64,000 nucleotides of DNA from Actinobacillus equuli (GCF_900636745.1 NZ_LR134310.1:1914501-1978500); one strand, 5' to 3'; shown: positions 47,871 to 55,974, counted from the stretch's first letter. Program-made: numbers and translations. Notes: generated from the letters alone by a model not told the origin.

Positions 47871-49484
47871 ATGAAATTTAAAAACAATCAGACAGAACAA
47901 AAGTTAAGAGGAGGATATTACACTCCTAGATATCTATCAGACTATATCACTAAATGGATATTAAATGGTTCTCCGCTAAATATCTTAGAGCCTAGTTGTG
48001 GTGATGGAGTTTTTATTAAATCGTTAGCTAGTAATAAATATAATAAAATTAATAAAATCACTTGCTTTGAATTAATTGATTCAGAAGCTGATAAAACAAT
48101 TAAACTACTTGAAGAAATGGGATTTAATAATTCTATTGTTAATAAAGGTGATTTTTTAGGCTGGGCCTTAAAAAGCATAGGGAATACAGAATTTGATGCC
48201 ATTATAGGTAATCCTCCATTTATTAGATATCAATATTTAGATGAGAAGTTTCAAAGTAATTCAAAAGCTATTTTTGATAAATTAAATTTAAAATTTACAA
48301 AGCATACAAATTCTTGGGTTCCTTTTTTACTTTCTTCTTTGTCTTTACTCAAAGATAAAGGAAGGATTGGTATGGTAATTCCATCAGAGATTTTAAATGT
48401 TATTCACGCACAACCATTACGAGATTTTATAGCAAATGGTTTATATAGAGTCTTGATTATAAACCCTAAAAATATTTGGTTTGATAATACCCTTCAAGGA
48501 GCCATTATTATATTCATTGAAAAAGTTGAGTATAAAAACCAATCAGGATTATCTATTGTAAATGTAGAAAATGATGAATTTATTAATATTGAACCAGAAA
48601 ATTTATTTAAAAATGCAAATTATATTAGTTTTGAAAATTTTCAAGGTAAATGGACGAATGCAATTTTAGATGAAAAGGAGTTAGATTTAATTAATAAAAT
48701 TAAAGCCCATAATTCAGTATATAAATTTTCAGATATAGCTACTGTTGAAGTTGGGATAGTTACTGGCACTAATGAGTTTTTCTTAGTAGATGATAATACA
48801 GTTAAAGAATATGACTTATACAAGTTTTCCTATCCTATGTTTGGAAAAAGCCAGCATTGTAAAGGGATTATATATGACCATAACCAACATATTGAAAATA
48901 AAGAAAATAATTTCCCTACAAATTTTATCTATCTAGGTGATGAATATGTAGATCTGCCATTAAAAGCACAAGAGTATATAAAAGAAGGCGAAAAAAGAGG
49001 TTTCCATCAAAGATATAAATGCAAGATTAGAACACCATGGTATAAAGTCCCTTCTGTATATTCGAGCAAGATCGGAATGCTAAAAAGAAGTCATGAAGCA
49101 CCAAGATTAATATTAAATAGATTAGAGGCTTATACTACAGATACTGCATATCGTATAAAATCAAACAAATTTAGAGATTCAACACTTGTTTGTTGTTTTT
49201 TAAATCCGTTTACTATGATTTTATCTGAATTGAATGGACGGTTCTATGGTGGTGGTGTATTAGAATTAGTTCCATCTGAAATTAGAAATCTTTATATCCC
49301 GATAGATGAAAATATTAAATTTAATATTGAAGAAATAAATGATTTAATCAAAGAAGGGGGGATTGAAAAGGTTGTTGAAAATAATGGTAGAATAATTTTC
49401 GAAAACTTAAGATTCCCCAAAGAGTACAATGTTATGTTAATGACAATATGGCGAAAGTTAAAAGATAATAGATTGAGAAGATAA
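47871..49484 (+). CDS. N6-adenine DNA methyltransferase, TaqI/Eco57I class (gamma type)
   Basis: 537-residue protective methylase. Motif X GGYYTP (14-19), SAM motif I ILEPSCGDG (38-46) and catalytic motif IV NPPF (114-117) occur in gamma order. The rest (about 250-500) is a TaqI-like target-recognition region. Its size is close to the separate methylase of the Eco57I system (about 544). The AT-rich, AGA/ATA-heavy codon use contrasts with flanking chromosome genes. No strong ribosome site is visible before the ATG. The target sequence is not predictable from the sequence alone. Confidence 0.87.
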   Translation: MKFKNNQTEQKLRGGYYTPRYLSDYITKWILNGSPLNILEPSCGDGVFIKSLASNKYNKINKITCFELIDSEADKTIKLLEEMGFNNSIVNKGDFLGWALKSIGNTEFDAIIGNPPFIRYQYLDEKFQSNSKAIFDKLNLKFTKHTNSWVPFLLSSLSLLKDKGRIGMVIPSEILNVIHAQPLRDFIANGLYRVLIINPKNIWFDNTLQGAIIIFIEKVEYKNQSGLSIVNVENDEFINIEPENLFKNANYISFENFQGKWTNAILDEKELDLINKIKAHNSVYKFSDIATVEVGIVTGTNEFFLVDDNTVKEYDLYKFSYPMFGKSQHCKGIIYDHNQHIENKENNFPTNFIYLGDEYVDLPLKAQEYIKEGEKRGFHQRYKCKIRTPWYKVPSVYSSKIGMLKRSHEAPRLILNRLEAYTTDTAYRIKSNKFRDSTLVCCFLNPFTMILSELNGRFYGGGVLELVPSEIRNLYIPIDENIKFNIEEINDLIKEGGIEKVVENNGRIIFENLRFPKEYNVMLMTIWRKLKDNRLRR

Positions 49485-49493
49485 TTAACTTTA

Positions 49494-49543
49494 ATTGTAT
49501 GATCTTTAGAAGATTAAAGCTTATCTGTTATAGATCATACAAT
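49494..49543. terminator. Inverted repeat between convergent methylase and nuclease genes
   Basis: Perfect 12-bp arms ATTGTATGATCT (49494-49505) and AGATCATACAAT (49532-49543) with a 26-base middle. Centred in the 73-base gap, it may serve as a bidirectional terminator, although T runs are short. Confidence 0.5.
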
Positions 49544-49557
49544 CACTTATAAATTAT

Positions 49558-52500
49558 CTAACTGTATAGATTTTCAATAGATGGAACTATATCATCTAAC
49601 TCGCCTAGATTATATAATTCTTTCATTTTTTCATCTAACATTCTTTTCTTGCTCTCAAACATTCTTTCATATCTAATTGAATCTCTTTCATTAGCTTTCT
49701 CTATTTTTGAAAAAAGATCATTAAGATTTTTTTGCAAAAGAGCTATTTCATCATGCATAGATTTATCTATTTTATTATTAAAATTGATATTCGGAATTAA
49801 TATTTGTTTTTGTACTTTTGTGCCTCTGGCAATAAACCCTCCTTCAAATATCTCACCTGATAATGACACAAGCCACTCTGAATATTTTGAGGATAAAACC
49901 GCCTGTATATAATATATTGAATATAAACAGTTAGCAGGAATATTGATTAAACTATATCCTGCGGTACCTCCAGAAGATATGAATACTCCTTCATGATCTA
50001 TACTGTATTTATATCCTTTTGATAAAATCCCAACAATAATTTTAGGACAAGAATTACAATTTTCTAAAGCTTGATGACGACCATATTTATACCAATCATT
50101 TTCAGTTATTGGGGGGAAAATATTTCTACTCAATAAGCTTGATTTAATTCTCATTAAGAAATTAAAGCCATAGGGATAATTATGTTTTATAGTCATGATA
50201 TCCAATAATTCTAATTTACCTCTATTGCTGCTATAAGGATATATTAAAAAACTATTAGATTGTACATTTCTAAAAGTATATAAAGGGGTGTTCTTATCTG
50301 TCTTAAAGTATGGTTTTGTTAATTCTTTTTCTATTTTAAATTCCTTTCCTTCAAATAAAAAATATATATATTTCTCATCTGTATCTATTGATGTATGAAT
50401 ATATTGGCTATTGGCACTAGTTTGTACCCCATTACTAATAGACTTACTACCGATAATTTCCTCTAAAGGAGAGCAAATTTTTCTCAAATGATTTAATACC
50501 AATTCATCTTGATGATTCTGCAAATACCAAGTGTCATATGAAAGTGGATGTTTAAAAACTGTAACATATTTCTCCTCTCCATCGTTAACAGAAGAACTAT
50601 CAAACCATTTTTTATAATCTCTAATGTTTTGATAAAGAAAAAGTTTATTTTTATTACTTTTATTAAATATTGCAATTGAAGTATATGTTGATTTATTTTT
50701 AAATAATTGATTACTACCAAATGAAATTAATCTAAACAAGAAATTATGCTTTAGTGAAATAAACTCTCTAAATTTTTCAGCTGATTTTAGCTTTACAAAT
50801 TTAGATGGTATTATATAACCTAATAATCCATTATTATTTAATAGATCAAATGCTCTTTCAATAAATAAATAATACTTATCAAATTGTTTATCTGCAACAA
50901 AATACTTTTCCTTATATATTTCAAACTCTTCTGGATATAATGATTTCATATATTCAGTTGCGAGATATGGAGGGTTGCCAACTATAATATCAAATTTATA
51001 ATTACGTAAATCAAGTGGGTTTATTTTTAATTCATCTTGGTCAGATAATCTATTTGATGGTTCAATTAAACTATTTCCCCAAAGAATGTTTCTGCTTAAA
51101 TCAGGTAATATACTATTCTCACTCTGAATAGTAAGATCACTTTCTTGTTCTAAAAGTTTTAATAGCAAGCCAAATCGGCATGCTTTTACAGCATTAAAAT
51201 CTTTATCTATACCCCATATACAACTTAATAATAATGTCTTCTTATCTTCAAAATATAATTTATATTGATTTACCCCAGTTTTCTGTAATTTATTTTTATC
51301 ATTTTTAACATAATAGTCTACAAGTATATCTTGCAGTCTTTGATAAACTTCCAATAAGAACGCTCCTGAACCACAGGCTATATCAGAAAACTTACCTTGA
51401 TAAATTTTAATGTCATCTTTATCTTTACAATACTCAGAAACGGTATAGTCAAGAATTCTTCTAATAATAAAGTTTGGAGTACTAATAATATCTCTATTTA
51501 AGTTATAATCCTTTGGACGGAGGATTAGTTGATTATCCTCTAAAATAAGTTCTTCCCCTAAAAACTGTTCATATATACTTCCAAGTAAATCAGAAGATAA
51601 TACAGAGAAAGAATATGAATTATATGGATAGTATAATTCTTTCAATATAATCCATAAATTAGAATCTGGGGAATTTATTAGTTGATCTATATATTTTAAT
51701 TTAAACAATCCAGAATTATATTTTTTATCAGCTTTTTCTAAGTTTGATTTAAATTTTTTGTGCTGATCATCTTTCGTTACATCTAGTAAGGATTCATAAC
51801 ATTCAATATTTCTATCTTCACAAACCCTTAAAAATATTATGCTATTAATATAATCTTGAATTACATCATTTAACTCAAAGTTGGGAATGTTAGGATTTGC
51901 TTTAATTAAATTCTCCCCTAATAAGTATCGCCATCTTTTTATTTGTTCAAAGAAAACATTATCTACTGTTTGCTTAGATGTATCAATTTTTTCTGAAATA
52001 TCAACCCACTCTTCATCAAAACTTCCTGAATAAACACTTTCTTTTCCTAACAATTTTATTATTTCATCAAATTTATCTATGTATTCTTTATAGTTATACA
52101 ATCGCACCCTGGCATATGATGCATCTTGTTTAGTATCTACTTTCTCTGAACAATCATATATGGCAAGGTATTCAAAATTAGATAAAACAGAAATGTTTAA
52201 TTTTGCGGTAAAACCATATCTTCTTACTTGATGTGCAGATGATGAATCTGTTTTTATTTGAACATTCGGCTTTTTAGCTTCAACAAAAAACTTTCTTTGG
52301 GAATTTAATCTAAATGTATAATCTGGCTTCTTTATATTTACTGAAGCTCTTGCTCTTAATGATTCTTCAACGATTACTTCTCTTTCAGATGTTCTTTTAT
52401 TTTTAGAGTTACCTATATCCCAGCCAAGTATGCTAAAAAAAGGATCTAAAAAATCTGTTCTTAGTTGAGCTTCATTATATGAAGATAAACTATAGAATTC

Positions 52501-52563
52501 TTTTTCAGCATCATATTTTTTGACTAATGCTACTAATTGCTGTTTCGCTTCATTTAAACACAT
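49558..52563 (-). CDS. Type IIG restriction enzyme (fused nuclease-methyltransferase), Eco57I-like
   Basis: 1001-residue enzyme. The N-terminal nuclease domain carries a PD-(D/E)xK site: KPDYTF with Asp81, then FFVEAKKP with Glu95 and Lys97. A helical connector (about 190-345) leads to the gamma-class adenine methylase core with motif I DIACGSGAF (394-402) and motif IV GNPPY (529-533), and a C-terminal TaqI-like recognition domain. Domain order and size match Eco57I-type enzymes. I chose ATG 52563 because GGAGG lies 7 bases before it; the upstream frame lacks support. Convergent with the methylase, as in Eco57I. Confidence 0.87.
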   Translation of the reverse strand: MCLNEAKQQLVALVKKYDAEKEFYSLSSYNEAQLRTDFLDPFFSILGWDIGNSKNKRTSEREVIVEESLRARASVNIKKPDYTFRLNSQRKFFVEAKKPNVQIKTDSSSAHQVRRYGFTAKLNISVLSNFEYLAIYDCSEKVDTKQDASYARVRLYNYKEYIDKFDEIIKLLGKESVYSGSFDEEWVDISEKIDTSKQTVDNVFFEQIKRWRYLLGENLIKANPNIPNFELNDVIQDYINSIIFLRVCEDRNIECYESLLDVTKDDQHKKFKSNLEKADKKYNSGLFKLKYIDQLINSPDSNLWIILKELYYPYNSYSFSVLSSDLLGSIYEQFLGEELILEDNQLILRPKDYNLNRDIISTPNFIIRRILDYTVSEYCKDKDDIKIYQGKFSDIACGSGAFLLEVYQRLQDILVDYYVKNDKNKLQKTGVNQYKLYFEDKKTLLLSCIWGIDKDFNAVKACRFGLLLKLLEQESDLTIQSENSILPDLSRNILWGNSLIEPSNRLSDQDELKINPLDLRNYKFDIIVGNPPYLATEYMKSLYPEEFEIYKEKYFVADKQFDKYYLFIERAFDLLNNNGLLGYIIPSKFVKLKSAEKFREFISLKHNFLFRLISFGSNQLFKNKSTYTSIAIFNKSNKNKLFLYQNIRDYKKWFDSSSVNDGEEKYVTVFKHPLSYDTWYLQNHQDELVLNHLRKICSPLEEIIGSKSISNGVQTSANSQYIHTSIDTDEKYIYFLFEGKEFKIEKELTKPYFKTDKNTPLYTFRNVQSNSFLIYPYSSNRGKLELLDIMTIKHNYPYGFNFLMRIKSSLLSRNIFPPITENDWYKYGRHQALENCNSCPKIIVGILSKGYKYSIDHEGVFISSGGTAGYSLINIPANCLYSIYYIQAVLSSKYSEWLVSLSGEIFEGGFIARGTKVQKQILIPNINFNNKIDKSMHDEIALLQKNLNDLFSKIEKANERDSIRYERMFESKKRMLDEKMKELYNLGELDDIVPSIENLYS

Positions 52564-52837
52564 AAAATTCCCTCCAATAATATATTTTTGTATGAACCAA
52601 TTTAACTGGAATCTTGCCTTTATTTTAAAACCGTTCCACATCTTTCTGAATATACTTTAGAATTAATCTCTAGTTAGATAACTCATAACCACATAAATAG
52701 TGTTGATTGGATTAATGTCCACAGACTAAAAATGAATAAGATACACTAATTTGAAAAATAGATTATAATCGAAACCGTAACAAGTAAGGGGTATTTTGCT
52801 TGTTATAAAATTGCTTACGAATCACTTACCCAACCCA
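52564..52837. other. Noncoding gap upstream of the type IIG gene
   Basis: AT-rich and without a convincing open frame. It must hold the minus-strand promoter of the nuclease gene; TATATT-like sequence on that strand near 52650-52655 is a candidate but without a clear -35. On the plus strand a perfect TATAAT (52764-52769) precedes a short dyad AACAAG...CTTGTT (52779-52802). Confidence 0.4.
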
Positions 52838-53047
52838 ACTAACAGGAAGTTAGTATGAAATCCACGTTTCGTGGCACACTGGCGAAAGCGAGTATTACTA
52901 AGTCCACATATTGTGGCAAATCACTACATTTTAGTGGTTATAGTCTGAGTTATTCAGGCGTATATTCGGTATTCGGAGCTCTTTTCTGAGCTGACCTGTT
53001 CTGACAGGTTGGCGATTTTGTGTATCTAGCGAATACCCTGAATATAC
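52838..53047 (+). ncRNA. Array of small stem-loops followed by a long-range stem, candidate structured RNA
   Basis: Short self-complementary units follow one another: ACTAAC/GTTAGT (52838-52854), CCACG/CGTGG (52862-52874), a GAAA-capped imperfect stem (52879-52894), CCACA/TGTGG (52904-52916), CACTA/TAGTG (52922-52936), CTGA/TCAG (52945-52957). Then GTATATTC-GGTATTCG (52960-52975) pairs with CGAATACC-CT-GAATATAC (53030-53047), 16 pairs with a 2-base bulge, enclosing AGCTC/GAGCT and ACCTGT/ACAGGT hairpins. Different stems are each kept self-complementary, which points to selection on folding. A TATAAT lies upstream at 52764. No known RNA family is recognised. Confidence 0.5.
52855..52989 (+). 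CDS. Possible 44-residue peptide with a 21-nt repeat
   Basis: ATG 52855 follows AGGAAG (52844-52849) and opens 44 codons. The peptide shows a rough seven-residue period: KSTFRGT, KSTYCGK, SLHFSGY, SLSYSGV. Each 21-base unit is one of the stem-loops described for 52838-53047, so coding and folding coincide. It may be translated, or the open frame may be a by-product of the repeat. No relative is recognised. Confidence 0.35.
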   Translation: MKSTFRGTLAKASITKSTYCGKSLHFSGYSLSYSGVYSVFGALF

Positions 53048-53060
53048 AAGGAATACGCTT

Positions 53061-53213
53061 ATGACTCAACATTTTCTACTCTCAACTAAATCACGCACAT
53101 GCTATCTTAAAGACATATTTCGTTTAAGTGAAGACGAAGCCTTGCAACTTTTAAAAGCCAACCGTCGGGAAAATCCTGATAAAATCCTCCAAAGTAGTAC
53201 GTCTAAATTATAG
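53061..53213 (+). pseudogene. N-terminal remnant of a third IS1595-family transposase
   Basis: A 50-codon frame beginning MTQHFLLSTKSRT and continuing RLSEDEALQLLKANRRENPDKIL, which lines up with the first roughly 45 residues of transposases 1 and 2 (MASHFLL..., MAQHFRL...) up to the point where the zinc ribbon should begin, then diverges to a stop. AAGGA lies 8 bases before the ATG. It shows that at least three related elements contributed to this transposon. Confidence 0.65.
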
Positions 53214-53412
53214 AATAAGCCACTTAAGATAATCACTCAAGGTGTTTAAAATATCATCAATTAAACTTGTCAAAAAATTTCTCTTGACAGAACTAAGACC
53301 TTTTTGGCACTCGCTATATTCAAAAATGCAGAAAATTTCAAAAAGCACTTGACAAAAGAAAACGCTTGACAAGCACCCTATAAAATAATATCTTTTTGCC
53401 CACAGAGAATAG
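53214..53412 (+). promoter_or_regulatory. Promoter region of transposase 2 with repeated TTGACA
   Basis: Three TTGACA hexamers occur (53284-53289, 53349-53354, 53366-53371), with CTTGTCAA nearby at 53266. The last, followed 17 bases on by TATCTT (53389-53394), is a plausible promoter. No open frame of note. Confidence 0.45.
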
Positions 53413-53481
53413 TCCCTTCATTATGACTTTGTTTTTTTAAGCCTAAAAAGGCTTGGAAATTTCAGAGTTTTAATGAAGGGA
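53413..53481 (+). promoter_or_regulatory. Leader stem-loop sequestering the ribosome site of transposase 2
   Basis: TCCCTTCATTA (53413-53423) and TAATGAAGGGA (53471-53481) form a perfect 11-bp stem, with an inner AAGCCT/AGGCTT hairpin (53439-53454). The Shine-Dalgarno AAGGGA is inside the 3' arm and TTTTT follows, 12 bases before the ATG at 53493. RNA reading in from outside would fold this way and hide the site. A five-codon frame (ATG at 53423) lies in the loop and may be chance. Confidence 0.6.
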
Positions 53482-53492
53482 TTTTTGTTTCT

Positions 53493-54566
53493 ATGGCACA
53501 ACATTTTCGGTTATCAGCGGCAGCACGCCAGCTATCTGTAGATAGCTTGGCGAGTTTATCTGATACCGAGATTTTTCAGCTATTGAAGCAAGCTCGTTGG
53601 GGTAATGTAGATGAAATGAACGACGTTATTTGTCCGCATTGCCATACTCGCCACCACGCCTATTTCATTTCCACTCGTAAACAATGGCAGTGCAAACATT
53701 GCCAGCATCGTTTTTCTATTACAGCAGGCACGATTTTTCAAGGTGCAAAACTTTCCTTGCGTAAAATTGTATTGGCAATTTTCTATTTTGCGACTGAAAG
53801 TAAAGGATTATCTGCCATTACGTTATCACATAAGCTCAACGTGCAATATAAAACAGCGTGGGTACTGCTACATAAATTCCGAGAATCCTTTGATAAAGCC
53901 AAAGATTTAACACCGTTAAATGGTGAAGTACATATCGACGGTGCTTATGTGAATTACTACATTCGCCCTAAAAATTTCCGTCATAAACGTATTGATAGAC
54001 GAAAGAAACGTTATCAGCGTGCAGATAAATCTTGTGTATTGGTATTCCGCCAACGTGCAGCTAATCAAGAAGTGATGAAAGGGGCTGATAGAAGTATTGT
54101 CGCCGTAGTAAAAGAAGAAAATACGCAAGATATACTGGATTTAACGCAACGTTTAGTCAAGCCGAATAGCACCATTCATGCTGACGAAAACCCTGCTTAT
54201 GACAATCTCGTCTTTCATTATGATTTATGGCGAGTAAACCATTCGCAAGAGTATTGTTCGATCGATGGTGTAACGAATAATCTTGCCGAATCCTTTTTTG
54301 CACGCTTACGGCGAGCAATTACAGGTATCTACCACAAAATGAATAATAAATATCTGATGTTCTATGCCAATGAAATGGCGTGGCGAGAAGATAATCGCCG
54401 AAAAAGTGTAAAAGAGAAATTTGAGCAATTACTAAAATGTTGCTTAAACACCTTGCCATCACGAGATTTTATAGGGTATTGGCAAGGTAATAAAAAAGCC
54501 GAAGCCTTGTTTGGTTTAGCAAGCCTGACTGCTTCAAACGATTCACGCTACCTAAATGCAGCGTAA
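53493..54566 (+). CDS. IS1595-family transposase 2 (intact)
   Basis: 357-residue transposase. An N-terminal helical segment precedes a zinc ribbon (Cys47, Cys50, Cys67, Cys70) and an ISXO2-like DDE domain with HIDGAY, HADENPAYD and NNLAESFF. It is the only uninterrupted transposase in the element and so the likely source of mobility. The adjacent 170-residue gene begins 24 bases downstream. Its start is set by the AAGGGA sequence in the leader hairpin. Confidence 0.88.
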   Translation: MAQHFRLSAAARQLSVDSLASLSDTEIFQLLKQARWGNVDEMNDVICPHCHTRHHAYFISTRKQWQCKHCQHRFSITAGTIFQGAKLSLRKIVLAIFYFATESKGLSAITLSHKLNVQYKTAWVLLHKFRESFDKAKDLTPLNGEVHIDGAYVNYYIRPKNFRHKRIDRRKKRYQRADKSCVLVFRQRAANQEVMKGADRSIVAVVKEENTQDILDLTQRLVKPNSTIHADENPAYDNLVFHYDLWRVNHSQEYCSIDGVTNNLAESFFARLRRAITGIYHKMNNKYLMFYANEMAWREDNRRKSVKEKFEQLLKCCLNTLPSRDFIGYWQGNKKAEALFGLASLTASNDSRYLNAA

Positions 54567-54590
54567 CATTGCAACAAAGAGGAATACAAA

Positions 54591-55103
54591 ATGACTGAAA
54601 AAAGAATCAATACAAACCTTACTAAAATGTCTTACGAGCATTTTCAAGCATTTATGCAAGGGATTGCTTTGCTTTATTCTAACGTGAGCTTTGAACGTAA
54701 CTACATGTCCTTATTCAGTGACTTAAGCTCAATGGCGAAACATGTTGAACGACTACCTTCGGATTTCTTTACTTTTTATGGAGCGTATGAAATTGCAGGT
54801 AATCAAGTTGTACTTGCGGTGTTTAGAATTAACCTCTCTGAATCAGAGAGCGATGAAAGTCCAAATATCTCAGATATTGAAGTGAGTTTTGCAGAAGATG
54901 AACGTAATCTACGATGCTCGGTTCGAATCAGAAAATATCTCACCCAATCGGATTTTGTAGCAAGGGCAAATGTTGCCTATCCACCAGTAATGGAAGATTT
55001 GTTATGGGAAAAAGATTCTGTCAGTAAAAAAACATCTAAAAAGGCATCTTCTACTGAAATGGAAAATCCTGTTTGGGATTTCGATGACGATGTTTCTTTT
55101 TAA
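54591..55103 (+). CDS. Accessory protein of unknown function downstream of transposase 2
   Basis: Unrecognised 170-residue acidic protein. Residues 1-120 look like a compact alpha/beta domain (SYEHFQAFMQGIALLYSNVSF, then QVVLAVFRINLSESES); the last 40 are charged and low-complexity (KKTSKKASS, then DFDDDVSF). It follows the transposase in the same transcript with an AAGAGG ribosome site and is closed by a strong terminator at the element's right end. An element-linked accessory role is likely only from position. Confidence 0.5.
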   Translation: MTEKRINTNLTKMSYEHFQAFMQGIALLYSNVSFERNYMSLFSDLSSMAKHVERLPSDFFTFYGAYEIAGNQVVLAVFRINLSESESDESPNISDIEVSFAEDERNLRCSVRIRKYLTQSDFVARANVAYPPVMEDLLWEKDSVSKKTSKKASSTEMENPVWDFDDDVSF

Positions 55104-55134
55104 GTGAGTTATATTTTTCAATATCCTTTAAATC

Positions 55135-55175
55135 AGAAAGCCTTTAACTTATCATTAAGTTAAAGGCTTTCTTTT
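55135..55175 (+). terminator. Strong terminator at the right end of the transposon
   Basis: Perfect 17-bp stem (55135-55151 with 55156-55172) around loop TCAT, followed by TTTT. It lies 30 bases inside the right inverted repeat. Confidence 0.88.
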
Positions 55176-55201
55176 CAACGGTTAATTATTCAAGTTTTGG
55201 T

Positions 55202-55226
55202 TTTGTGCAACTGCTACATAATACCG
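55202..55226 (-). repeat. Right terminal inverted repeat (25 bp)
   Basis: Perfect reverse complement of 45445-45469, ending CTACATAATACCG. Confidence 0.9.
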
Positions 55227-55234
55227 GAAAAATT
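55227..55234. repeat. Target-site duplication, right copy
   Basis: GAAAAATT, identical to 45437-45444. Confidence 0.85.
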
Positions 55235-55365
55235 TGCAAATCCTACCGCTTTTTTATTTAGTACGATTCACTGTTGGACGACAGTTTGATTTTATCTGTC
55301 AAGATATTATGTTATTGTAATGAACTGTTTGTTAATTATTTTTATTAATTTGAAAGGAGGCAATA

Positions 55366-55848
55366 ATGAAAATAAAAGTGTGCCATATAGTGCTACTAAC
55401 CTTAGGGAGTTTTATCGGTTACAAATGGTATCAACATGAACAATGGCAACAGCTGATGGTCAGCGGTTATTGTGAGAAAGACGGCACTTATTTTGATGAT
55501 AGATATACCAAACAGGAACTAATCGATAGAGCAATTAACTATGTGCTAGAGCACCAACCCGAAGGAATGATTGGAGAAAAAGGAGAAAGTTGGGATATAA
55601 AACGATATACCAGCATGGCGGAGTTTAAGAAGCTAAATCCAAATTGTTGCGAGGTTCAACCACTCTTTGTTGATTTTCCTCCTGAATACTATGATTTTAC
55701 CTTAGAGGGAAAGGCTTATCGGTATGTGATCTTAAAGTATAAGGAATACTATACAGAGAATCGAAAGCCAGAGAATGTGACAGAGTATCTCGCCTTTGGT
55801 AACTGTGGTGATTTGAAAACGCTACATGAGTTAGAAAAAATGAGATAA
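55366..55848 (+). CDS. Membrane-anchored protein of unknown function
   Basis: Unrecognised 160-residue protein. An N-terminal hydrophobic segment (about 5-20) acts as a membrane anchor or signal. The rest is a compact, Cys-containing (CEKDG, NCCEV, FGNCGD) and Tyr-rich extracytoplasmic domain. The ATG has a near-perfect AAGGAGG ribosome site. It stands alone between the transposon and the convergent lacZ. Confidence 0.6.
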   Translation: MKIKVCHIVLLTLGSFIGYKWYQHEQWQQLMVSGYCEKDGTYFDDRYTKQELIDRAINYVLEHQPEGMIGEKGESWDIKRYTSMAEFKKLNPNCCEVQPLFVDFPPEYYDFTLEGKAYRYVILKYKEYYTENRKPENVTEYLAFGNCGDLKTLHELEKMR

Positions 55849-55974
55849 GAAAATTTAAAAGGGAGATAATATTTAAAATATAAATAAAGGCACTCAACGG
55901 AGTCGAGCGCCAGCTAAGAATATAATTCATCTCTGCTATTGACGAAGTAAGCTTCAGCCTATTTCGTCGTTAAA

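Larger units (their letters stand above)
45445..55226. mobile_element. IS1595-family transposon carrying an Eco57I-like restriction-modification system
   Basis: A 9782-base element bounded by perfect 25-bp terminal inverted repeats and flanked by GAAAAATT direct repeats at 45437-45444 and 55227-55234. An 8-bp duplication is what IS1595-family elements make, and passenger genes are known in that family. Contents in order: two small coiled-coil/winged-helix-like genes, an amber-interrupted transposase, a regulator, an adenine methyltransferase, a convergent type IIG enzyme, a structured noncoding region, a transposase remnant, an intact transposase and a 170-residue gene. The middle is markedly AT-rich and nearly free of USS (one at 46303-46311), indicating foreign origin. 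Confidence 0.88.
45418..55250 (+). terminator. apbC USS-pair terminator, split by the transposon
   Basis: The left arm AAGCGGTAGGATTTGCA lies at 45420-45436 and the right arm TGCAAATCCTACCGCTT at 55235-55251, followed by TTTTT. Joined through one copy of GAAAAATT they form a perfect 17-bp stem with an 8-base loop, the usual terminator type of this genome. The arms are now about 9.8 kb apart, so the terminator is destroyed. Confidence 0.85.

Noticed and set aside
52838-52962. Regular small repeats that might be a CRISPR array
   Set aside because: Units are about 21 bases with differing stems, there is no constant repeat with variable spacers, and no cas gene is near.
53366-53394. Direct TTGACA repeats as replication iterons
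   Set aside because: There are only three copies at uneven spacing and no replication initiator gene; promoter elements are the simpler reading.
53423-53440. Five-codon leader peptide frame in the transposase 2 leader
   Set aside because: It has no ribosome site and no run of regulatory codons; it is probably chance within the hairpin.
45445-55226. Classical composite transposon flanked by two complete insertion sequences
   Set aside because: The transposase genes are not each bounded by their own inverted repeats; only one pair of ends, at the outer borders, was found.
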